DNA of 64,000 nt, taken from assembly GCA_963836905.1 (NCBI GenBank), contig CAWIKY010000006.1, positions 372,001 through 436,000 of the forward strand, in the 5' to 3' direction. Made by a program: the position numbers and the translations under genes. This stretch comes from CAWIKY01 sp963836905. GTDB lineage: Bacteria > Pseudomonadota > Alphaproteobacteria > Caulobacterales > Hyphomonadaceae. The notes beneath the pieces were generated by a model, which worked only from the letters and a program-made list of their open reading frames with translations, did no database searches and was not told the origin of the DNA. Positions 57,553-64,000 of the stretch are shown here, piece after piece (positions within the stretch are counted from its first letter, which is position 1; every line of letters starts with the position of its first letter).

Positions 57553-58093
57553 TTATCGTGGTGTCAATACCATGACCATTTGCCGGCCTTCGAGCTTTGG
57601 TTCGAGCTCGACCTTGGCGATCTCGTCGAACTCGCCCTTGACCTTCTGCAGCAGCTCATAGCCCAGATGCTGGTGCGCCATTTCGCGTCCGCGGAAGCGC
57701 AGTGTGATCTTGACCTTGTCGCCTTCCTCGAAGAACCGGGTGATCGCACGTGCCTTGACCTGATAGTCATGCGTGTCGATGTTCGGCCGCATCTTGATCT
57801 CTTTCAGATCGGCGGTCTTCTGTTTCTTGCGGGCTTCCGCCTTCTTCTTCTGTTCGAGGAAGCGCAGCTTTCCGTAATCAAGGATCTTGCAGACGGGCGT
57901 CGTTGCGTTCGGGCGACACCTCAACCAGATCGAGATTGACCGCTTGCGCGGCTTCCAGCGCGGCTGACAGGGGCATTTCGCCCTGCTTTTCGCCATTCTC
58001 GTCAATGAGAAGGACGGTATCGGCCTCGATCGCCTCGTTTATACGGGGGCCGGATTTCTGTGGCATCTTTGCCGGCATGGGTCTGCGTGCGAT
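57553..58093 (-). CDS. infC: Translation initiation factor IF-3, frame broken by one extra base; probable ATC start
   Basis: IF-3 binds the 30S subunit and checks the start codon. [45 protein letters not shown] is the N-domain; an extra C in the run at 57911-57913 shifts the frame, after which [32 protein letters not shown] and the C-domain ([22 protein letters not shown]) read normally. Restored length ~179. AGGAG lies eight bases before an ATC that reads (M)[18 protein letters not shown], the usual alphaproteobacterial start; the first ATG would be at 58078. Non-ATG starts let IF-3 regulate its own synthesis. Confidence 0.93.
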
Positions 58094-58152
58094 GGTCGGT
58101 ACTCCTGTGTGATTAAACCGTGCTTTGAATATGCCGTTTCACGCGCCGCCTT

Positions 58153-59166
58153 TCAAGCGTCCGTGAAGCCGCCAATGGCTCTGATTGCCTGCATGACGGC
58201 GCTTACAGGAACGTCTTCAAGTGTCGGAGCCTGCAATACGATAACATTGCTGCCGCGCGGACGCGAGTGTCCCGGGTCGGATTCGGTGGTCGCAAACAGG
58301 GCAACACCCGGCGCACCGGCCAGGGTCGACATGTGCATCGGTCCGGTATCATTGCCCACCACGAAGCTGGCCTGCATGGCAAGCGTTGCCACCTGAAAGA
58401 GATCGGTGCGGGTGCACAATGTCTTCGCGTCCGGATGGGCCTGCGTCACCGCCAGACCGATGGCGCTCTCCGATTTGCCGCCGATCACAACCGGTGTAAC
58501 GCCTTCAGCGACCAGATGTCCTGCCAGTTCGATGTAGCGTTCCTGCGGCCAGCGCTTGGCCGAGCGGTGTTCCGACGAACCGGGGATCAGCAAGGCATAC
58601 GGCCCGTAGAGCGAGAAATAGGCCGGTTGCAAACGGGGCGGCGACCCGAACGTTTCATGTATCCAGGACACGTCGGGCATGGGTGTGGTCGCTGCAGAGA
58701 AACCGCCCTCCGGTCCGATCCCGGCATCTTCGAGTTGACCGGCCAGGCGTTCGATCGTGTGCGTTGTCGCCCGCGCGGGATTGGTATCGGGAAAAGCGCA
58801 CCCGGTGGCAATACCCGACCATAAAGGTGGCTTGGGGCGGAGCGCCTGGAAATAGTTTCCGGTGCGTCCGCTGGTCTGGAAATCATAGACGACATCATAA
58901 TTGCTGCTGCGCAGGCGCTTGATCAGCGCTGCCGTGCCGCGCGTGTCCGCCGGGCGTCCGTCTGTCTCGACACCGTCGAAATAGGGGCAAGCCTTCGCAA
59001 AGGCTTCAAACGGCGGTGTGGTGAGCAAGGTGATGTGCGCTGACGGGTGCGCGTTGCGGACGTATTTCATGGCACCCAGAGCCAGAACGAAATCGCCTAA
59101 AGCGCTCAGCTTGATGATGAGGACGCGGCGTGCCGCATCGCCCGGATTGGCGTTTGCGTTTTTCAT
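58153..59166 (-). CDS. Glycosyltransferase family 9 (heptosyltransferase-like)
   Basis: 337 residues. RVLIIKLSALGDFVLALGAMKYVRNAHPSAHITLLTTPPFEAFAKACPYFDGVE is the GT9 N-terminus; in the C-terminal lobe LLIPGSSEHRSAKRWPQERYIELAGHLV and VVGNDTGPMHMSTLAGAPGVALF are the nucleotide-sugar site. Expected to add heptose or a similar sugar to the lipopolysaccharide core on the cytoplasmic membrane. Its start overlaps the end of the GT4 gene (ATGA), forming a two-gene operon. Confidence 0.9.
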   Translation of the reverse strand: MKNANANPGDAARRVLIIKLSALGDFVLALGAMKYVRNAHPSAHITLLTTPPFEAFAKACPYFDGVETDGRPADTRGTAALIKRLRSSNYDVVYDFQTSGRTGNYFQALRPKPPLWSGIATGCAFPDTNPARATTHTIERLAGQLEDAGIGPEGGFSAATTPMPDVSWIHETFGSPPRLQPAYFSLYGPYALLIPGSSEHRSAKRWPQERYIELAGHLVAEGVTPVVIGGKSESAIGLAVTQAHPDAKTLCTRTDLFQVATLAMQASFVVGNDTGPMHMSTLAGAPGVALFATTESDPGHSRPRGSNVIVLQAPTLEDVPVSAVMQAIRAIGGFTDA

Positions 59167-60323
59167 ATCCGCTCGGGTTGTGGCGCTAGAAGCTGTTCGT
59201 AAACTGCCAGCGTGGCGTTTCGCAAGCGTTCGATGGAAAAGTGTGCGCGGGCATGTGCCATCGCCGCCTGACGCATGCTGCCTCTCTCTGCTTCGCTCTG
59301 GCTGAGAAAGACTGACAGGGCCGCGGCGAGCGCATCGGAATTACCGGGCGTGACGCGCCAGCCGGTCTGTCCGTCGAGAATGGTTTCGCGTTGTCCGCCA
59401 TGATCCGAGCCGATGACCGGACAGCCCATGGCCTGCGCCTCGACGGAAACACGCCCGAACGCCTCGGGTCGTTTGGAGGGCGCAACGACCAGATTGGCAA
59501 GGGCAAACAGCGTTGGCATGTCGTCATGATGGCCGGTTATCTTCACCAGGTCCTGAAGACCGGCGCTGTCGATGGCGTTTTCGATCTGCTCGACATACCC
59601 GTCACGTCCCTGTGCATCGCCGACCAGACGGATGTCGAAACGAGCCAATTGCTCCCGCGGAAGTGACTTCAGCGCCTCGATGAAGACGAGCTGCCCCTTC
59701 CAGTCCGTCAAGCGCCCCGGCAGGACGATCAGTCCATCGCGGGAAAGTTGCCATTTGTCCTGCAAACCGGCTTTGGCAAATTGCGATATGCGGTCCGGAT
59801 CGAACCGTTCCAGATCGACACCGCGCGGTATGACCACGAGACGCTCGTCCGGGGTCTGATGCCTTGCGCGGACGGTTTCGGCTGTAAACTGCGAATTGGC
59901 GATTACCACATCCCCGCGCGCCATGACCGAATTGTAGAAGGTCTTGAGTGTCGACGTTCCGCTGTACAGCCCGTGATAGGTGGTCACGAAGGGTAGCCGC
60001 ACGCGCCGCGCCGCCAGAAGCGCGCTCCAAGCGGGGGCACGCGACCGGGCATGAAGCAGATCGACGCTGCGCGCCTTGCAGAGCGATGCAAGTTTCCCGG
60101 CATTCGCGTAAAGGCCGAAGGGGCTCTTGGTCGACAGGGGAAGAGAGATCAGCTCGCCGCCTGCCGCTTCAAGTTCGCCTTGCAGCCTGCCGCCTTCGCT
60201 GGCAACGAGCGCCTGTGCTCCCGCGCGGGTCAGTGCCTGCGCGATCTCGATGACCGTGCGCTCCGCGCCCCCGGCGTCCAGCTGCGGAATCACCTGAAGA
60301 ATTGTGCGTCCTGCAAGGCTCAT
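59163..60323 (-). CDS. Glycosyltransferase family 4
   Basis: 386 residues, GT-B fold. ILQVIPQLDAGGAERTVIEIAQALTRAGAQALVASEGG is the acceptor-domain start typical of lipopolysaccharide core and exopolysaccharide transferases. KWQLSRDGLIVLPGRLTDWKGQLVFIEAL and NLVVAPSKRPEAFGRVSVEAQAMGCPVIGSDHGGQRETI contain the donor-site lysine and glutamates. Translated together with the downstream GT9 gene. Likely a surface polysaccharide or LPS core enzyme. Confidence 0.9.
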   Translation of the reverse strand: MSLAGRTILQVIPQLDAGGAERTVIEIAQALTRAGAQALVASEGGRLQGELEAAGGELISLPLSTKSPFGLYANAGKLASLCKARSVDLLHARSRAPAWSALLAARRVRLPFVTTYHGLYSGTSTLKTFYNSVMARGDVVIANSQFTAETVRARHQTPDERLVVIPRGVDLERFDPDRISQFAKAGLQDKWQLSRDGLIVLPGRLTDWKGQLVFIEALKSLPREQLARFDIRLVGDAQGRDGYVEQIENAIDSAGLQDLVKITGHHDDMPTLFALANLVVAPSKRPEAFGRVSVEAQAMGCPVIGSDHGGQRETILDGQTGWRVTPGNSDALAAALSVFLSQSEAERGSMRQAAMAHARAHFSIERLRNATLAVYEQLLAPQPERI

Positions 60324-60389
60324 CCCTCGGACCCGCGCCTTGCGCCGACCCGCTGTTTGCGCGCCGTTCCGTCTGCTCTAGAAGAGCCT

Positions 60390-61169
60390 ATGAGCACTTG
60401 TGACACCTGCTACCTCGAACGACCGGACACCCAGCGTCTGGCCTACAGAAATTTGCCGTCAAGGACCAGTGGTCCCGGTCTTGTCTGGATGTGCGGATAC
60501 CGGTCCGATATGAACGGCTCGAAGGTGCTGGCCGTTGAAGAGCATGCAGCCGCACGGGGCATCGGGTTCACCGCTTTCGACTATTTCGCGCATGGCGCAA
60601 GCACGGGTGCGATCGCGGACGGGACCATTTCGCGCTGGCGTTCGGATGCGCTGGCCGTGCTGGACGAGATCTGCGACAGCCCGCAAATCCTGATCGGTTC
60701 GTCCATGGGAGGATGGATGGCCTTGCTGGCGGCGCTGGCAAGGCCCGACAAGGTGGCGGGCCTGGTGCTCATCGCGCCGGCCGCAGATTTTACTGACAAG
60801 CTGATGTGGGCCGGGCTCACGCAAGAGGCGCGGGATGAGATCACGGAGAAAGGGGTCTGGATGCAGCCCTCGCCTTTTGGAACGCCCAATCCCATCACTC
60901 GTGACCTGATCGAGGACGGACGCAATTGGAGCCTTCTCGAAGACGGCAAGCGGATCGCGGTGTCCGTTCCCGTCGAGACGCTGCAGGGAGAGCAGGACGA
61001 TGCGGTGCCATGGCGTCATGCGCTGGCAACCCATGAGGCGCTGACCTCGCCCTCGGCGGTGTTCACGCTGATCCGTGACGGCGATCACCGCCTTTCGCGT
61101 CCGCAGGACATACACCGCTTGCTGGCGACGATTGAACGGGTACGCGCGCAAGCTGAGAGCCAGACATAA
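60390..61169 (+). CDS. Alpha/beta hydrolase, ABHD10/palmitoyl-protein-thioesterase-like
   Basis: 259 residues. The sequence GPGLVWMCGYRSDMNGSKVLAVEEHAAARGIGFTAFDYFAHGAST is very close to mitochondrial ABHD10 and its bacterial relatives; the nucleophile is Ser105 in GSSMGG, Asp in LQGEQDDAVPW and His in RDGDHRLSRP complete the triad. Possible thioesterase, acting on acylated thiols. The N-terminus starts TCDTCYLERPDTQRL. In-frame upstream ATGs overlap the divergent GT4 gene and are rejected. A terminator follows. Confidence 0.85.
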   Translation: MSTCDTCYLERPDTQRLAYRNLPSRTSGPGLVWMCGYRSDMNGSKVLAVEEHAAARGIGFTAFDYFAHGASTGAIADGTISRWRSDALAVLDEICDSPQILIGSSMGGWMALLAALARPDKVAGLVLIAPAADFTDKLMWAGLTQEARDEITEKGVWMQPSPFGTPNPITRDLIEDGRNWSLLEDGKRIAVSVPVETLQGEQDDAVPWRHALATHEALTSPSAVFTLIRDGDHRLSRPQDIHRLLATIERVRAQAESQT

Positions 61170-61196
61170 AAAAAGGCCGCGTGATGCGGCCTTTTC
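61168..61196. terminator. Bidirectional rho-independent terminator
   Basis: AAAAGGCCGC-GTGAT-GCGGCCTTTT with A-run before and T-run after. It lies between the convergent ends of the hydrolase gene and the channel gene and can serve both. Confidence 0.9.
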
Positions 61197-61220
61197 TCGT
61201 TTGGGTTCAAGCGTGCGCCG

Positions 61221-62522
61221 TTATGGCTGGCGCCTGTTGAAGTTGATCTTCTCGAGCTGGCGGGCAGCCCATTCGCGTCCACCGAGGCCGAAGGCGATTG
61301 CACCACCGACACCGAAGGCAATCACGAAGCCGATCACGATATATTCGGCAACATTCAGGATGAAGATGCCATCGCTCGGGTCGAGACCCATGCGCGACAG
61401 ACCCAGAATGACCGCCAGAACGAGGATCGTGTACTTGACGATCTTCGCAACCAGATCGGTCGCGCCGGAACCGGCCGCGTCCAGAACCTTGCCCGCAGCG
61501 TTCGCAAGAACGATACCGACCAGGATGATGACGATACCGAAGAGTATCTCCGCGCCCTGCTCAAGGATGATCTCGACAAAGTCCGACAGGACGGCAAAGC
61601 CGAGAACCTCGGTCGCCTCAACGGCACCGAACAGCATGATCGCAATTCCGACAATCGTGCTGATCGCCTTGGTCGCGGTAAAGCTGCCTTCGGTCGCCTC
61701 GGTCAGGCCGATCTTCTGCATATAACGGTCAATACCGAATTGCGGCAGGACCTGCTCGATCAGCATGGTGACGAACTTCGCGATGAAGTAGGCGATCACC
61801 AGAATGATACCGGCAACGAAGATGTTCGGAAGAGCAAGCAGCACTTCGTTCAGCATCGTGGTTGTCGGATCGGAGATCGCATCGATACCAAGTGCATCGA
61901 CCGCGGCGATCACGACCGGAATGGCGATGAGCGCAAAGACGATCCAGCTCAGTGCGGACGAAAGCCTGGGAGCTTTCGGACCCGTTGCAACCGGCGTGGA
62001 CGTCGTGGTGGCGGTGTCCTGCGTGGTCCCGACTTCCGGCATATGCGAGCCGGCCGAGGACACCATCTGGTCGATCCGGGCTGCAAGCAGAACGGACTGA
62101 ACCATGCGGCGGACGATCACAGCGAAGATGAGGCCAAGGCCGAGGATCGCAATGGCGGCTATCAACTGCGGCAGGAAGGTGAGGATTTCGGTCCACATGC
62201 CTTGTACCGGCGCGACGACTTCAGACAGGCCAAGCGTTGCGAGCGCAACCGCGAAGACGACGAGCATCAACAACCAGAAAATTGCTGTTGCGATGCTGGA
62301 GCCGATATTGGGCTGGTCGGTTCCGGTTTCGCGATTTGCCCGGTCGACAAAGCCGATCTTGTCGATTGCAGCGCCAATAACCTTAGAAATGATTTTTGCC
62401 AGGAAGTACCCGACAACCAGAATCACGATGGCGAGCAGGATCTTCAGACCCCACGCAACCAGCGGATTGAATTGCGCTGATGCCTCGTTGGTCATCAGCG
62501 AAATCTGATCCAGAAATTCCAT
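61221..62522 (-). CDS. Mechanosensitive-channel-like membrane protein with TM-helix repeats
   Basis: 433 residues with about ten hydrophobic helices in repeated units (LLAIVILVVGYFLAKIISKVIGAAIDKIG; LLALPNIFVAGIILVIAYFIAKFVTMLIEQ; LVGIVLANAAGKVLD), the PF05552-type TM helix found in small-conductance mechanosensitive channel relatives such as CmpX. The canonical MscS beta domain is not evident. Ends in REWAARQLEKINFNRRQP. Start ATG MEFLDQ; a longer in-frame start exists at 62543. Confidence 0.82.
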   Translation of the reverse strand: MEFLDQISLMTNEASAQFNPLVAWGLKILLAIVILVVGYFLAKIISKVIGAAIDKIGFVDRANRETGTDQPNIGSSIATAIFWLLMLVVFAVALATLGLSEVVAPVQGMWTEILTFLPQLIAAIAILGLGLIFAVIVRRMVQSVLLAARIDQMVSSAGSHMPEVGTTQDTATTTSTPVATGPKAPRLSSALSWIVFALIAIPVVIAAVDALGIDAISDPTTTMLNEVLLALPNIFVAGIILVIAYFIAKFVTMLIEQVLPQFGIDRYMQKIGLTEATEGSFTATKAISTIVGIAIMLFGAVEATEVLGFAVLSDFVEIILEQGAEILFGIVIILVGIVLANAAGKVLDAAGSGATDLVAKIVKYTILVLAVILGLSRMGLDPSDGIFILNVAEYIVIGFVIAFGVGGAIAFGLGGREWAARQLEKINFNRRQP

Positions 62523-62605
62523 ATATTGCCCCTTTATGTACACATTTGGGTGTGCCGAAAGAACGGCTTATCGGGGTGTTCGGTTCCGCTGGATATGGAT
62601 AAAGT

Positions 62606-63067
62606 TTAATTTTTGCCCGTCGAGCCGAAGCCGCCCGTGCCCCGCACCGTGTCGGAGAGTTTCTGCGAAACCACGATACTGGCCCGCGTCACCTCTGCCA
62701 GGACAAGCTGGGCAATACGCATGCCGCGCTCGATGACGAACGTCTCATTCCCGTGATTGATGAGGATGACTTTCACCTCGCCGCGATAGTCGCTGTCGAT
62801 GGTGCCGGGCGTATTGAGGCAGGTGACCGCATGCTTGGCGGCCAGTCCGGAACGTGGCCGGACCTGCACTTCATAGCCGGGCGGTATGGCAAACGTGAGA
62901 CCCGTGGGGATCATTGCCCATGCGCCGGGGGCGAGGGCGACCGGTTCACGTTCCGCCACCGCTGCGCGGACATCCATTCCGGCAGAGCCGTCCGTTTCAT
63001 AGCCGGGCAATTCGAGCCCGTCGAAGTGTGGCAGAGGGCAGATTTGCAGATCGGCAGACTTGGTCAT
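62606..63067 (-). CDS. dut: Deoxyuridine 5'-triphosphate nucleotidohydrolase (dUTPase)
   Basis: 153 residues. Hydrolyses dUTP to dUMP. All five trimeric-dUTPase motifs are visible: [43 protein letters not shown] and [11 protein letters not shown]. Start overlaps the coaBC stop (ATGA), so it is in one operon with coaBC, a common bacterial pairing. Confidence 0.95.
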   Translation of the reverse strand: MTKSADLQICPLPHFDGLELPGYETDGSAGMDVRAAVAEREPVALAPGAWAMIPTGLTFAIPPGYEVQVRPRSGLAAKHAVTCLNTPGTIDSDYRGEVKVILINHGNETFVIERGMRIAQLVLAEVTRASIVVSQKLSDTVRGTGGFGSTGKN

Positions 63068-64000
63068 TGCACACTCCCTGTTCCCAACGCCTCTGCGATC
63101 TCTGCCGCAATGTCGCGGGCGATCAGGTGTTTGGCCGCGCGCGGCAGACGACGCGATCGCGACTCCGTGATGATGAGCGCCTCATTCTCGGATCCGCCCA
63201 TCACGTCGCCTGACACATCATTGGCGATGATCCAGTCGCAATTTTTGCGGGTCCGTTTTTCACGCGCATTGGCTTCAACGGTGTTCGTTTCGGCTGCAAA
63301 CCCGATCACCAGACCTGGCCGCATCGGACCGTCTGCCGCGATCATCGCCAGAATATCGGGGTTCTCGACAAGCTCCAGCGCACTCATCGCCTGCTTGCCC
63401 TTCAGCTTGACCGGCGAGCTTGTCGCCGGGCGCCAGTCCGCGACCGCGGCGACGCCGATGAAGACATCCGCGGGCAGGGCGTTCTGACACGCTTCCAGCA
63501 TATCGGTCGCGGTCTGGACGTTGACGCGTGTCACGCGCGGCGGTGTCGCAAGTTCGACCGGTCCGGCAACAAGCGTGACCTTTGCCCCAAGCTCTGCGAG
63601 CGCCCCGGCAATGGCAAACCCCTGCCTGCCGGACGAGTGATTGGAGAGATAGCGCACCGGATCAACCGGTTCACGCGTCGGCCCGGCGGTTATCAGCACA
63701 TGTCGTCCGGAAAGGGGCCGCGTCGCGCCTCCCGCCAATTGGTCTTCGATGGCCGCGAGGATGCGGGAGGTTTCCGGCAGACGGCCCGGGCCAAACTCAC
63801 CGCAGGCCATTGCACCTTCGTCCGGCTCCATGACCTGTGCGCCATGAGTGCGTAGCGTATGGATGTTCGCCTGAGTGGCAGCGTGTTCCCACATCCGCAC
63901 ATTCATCGCCGGAACGAACATGACCTGTGTATCGGTGGCCAAGAGCGTGGTGGTGGCCAGATCGTCGCAGAGGCCCGCAGCCGCCTTGGCCATGATGTTG
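63064..64000 (-). CDS. coaBC: Phosphopantothenoylcysteine decarboxylase/synthetase, 5' end cut off by window
   Basis: Bifunctional enzyme of coenzyme A synthesis. The visible part begins in the CoaC flavoprotein domain: [14 protein letters not shown] (PXMNxxMW motif) and [12 protein letters not shown]. It continues into the CoaB synthetase: [50 protein letters not shown] and [18 protein letters not shown]. The N-terminal part of CoaC lies beyond the window end. Followed by dut with a four-base overlap. Confidence 0.93.
   Translation of the reverse strand, partial: NIMAKAAAGLCDDLATTTLLATDTQVMFVPAMNVRMWEHAATQANIHTLRTHGAQVMEPDEGAMACGEFGPGRLPETSRILAAIEDQLAGGATRPLSGRHVLITAGPTREPVDPVRYLSNHSSGRQGFAIAGALAELGAKVTLVAGPVELATPPRVTRVNVQTATDMLEACQNALPADVFIGVAAVADWRPATSSPVKLKGKQAMSALELVENPDILAMIAADGPMRPGLVIGFAAETNTVEANAREKRTRKNCDWIIANDVSGDVMGGSENEALIITESRSRRLPRAAKHLIARDIAAEIAEALGTGSVQ

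Overview
The window looks like a chromosome segment of an alphaproteobacterium of the stalked or budding Caulobacterales/Maricaulales/Hyphomonadaceae type. This rests on a complete Caulobacter-style cpa/Tad pilus locus with CtrA-like boxes, a lipoprotein of the family known from Caulobacter as CC0125/CC1285, an ELM1-family protein, an infC that appears to start at ATC, and high-GC coding sequence throughout. The species cannot be named from the sequence alone.

Layout. 1-8.4 kb: the 3' part of an FMN-dependent lactate dehydrogenase, a secreted beta-propeller/RTX protein, a lipid-related trio (SCP2-like protein, lipase-like hydrolase, fatty acid desaturase), a peroxiredoxin-like protein and small lipoproteins. 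8.5-13.4 kb: carB, greA and an ELM1-family gene. 13.4-14.1 kb: a cluster of short intergenic repeats. 14.1-25.1 kb: the Tad pilus locus. On the minus strand cpaB-cpaC-cpaD-cpaE-tadA-tadB-tadC form one tight operon, with cpaA and the 53-residue pilin upstream. On the plus strand are an N-domain-only accessory protein and two TadE/TadF-type pseudopilins. 25.1-31.6 kb: an MFS permease, kdsB, a PhzF protein, a DMT exporter and a 709-residue ATP-grasp/glutamine-amidotransferase fusion. 31.6-39.6 kb: two related von Willebrand A proteins around a small secreted protein, argG, a secreted unknown, an aldehyde dehydrogenase, a TetR regulator and a small membrane protein.

39.8-42.0 kb: a tRNA-Gly(GCC) followed by a small accessory patch (DUF2188 protein, TIR/deoxyribosyltransferase-like protein, an orphan). 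42.0-42.5 kb: a second repeat cluster. 42.5-45.5 kb: a DUF1214/DUF1254 pair and a four-gene putative metal-handling operon. 45.5-47.7 kb: a formylglycine-generating-enzyme-like lipoprotein coupled to a class III CoA-transferase. 47.7-50.1 kb: a small insertion (DUF4160-DUF2442 pair plus a 474-residue orphan) bounded by a ~38-bp direct repeat that matches the 3' end of a resident gene. 50.1-55.6 kb: a LysR regulator, leuA with a leucine-rich leader peptide, an AbiEii-like protein, a TVP38 protein and a lipoprotein. 55.7-57.4 kb: a luxR-luxI quorum-sensing pair with an 18-bp perfect palindrome between the genes. 57.5-64 kb: infC, two glycosyltransferases, an ABHD10-like hydrolase, a mechanosensitive-channel-like protein, dut and the start-truncated coaBC.

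The most striking property of the sequence as given is that eight genes, including carB, leuA and infC, are each broken by one or two single extra bases (ten in all). Removing one base at each site restores the family sequence exactly. Insertion-type sequencing or assembly error is the most economical explanation, so these genes are annotated as full-length coding regions with a disrupted frame rather than as decayed genes.
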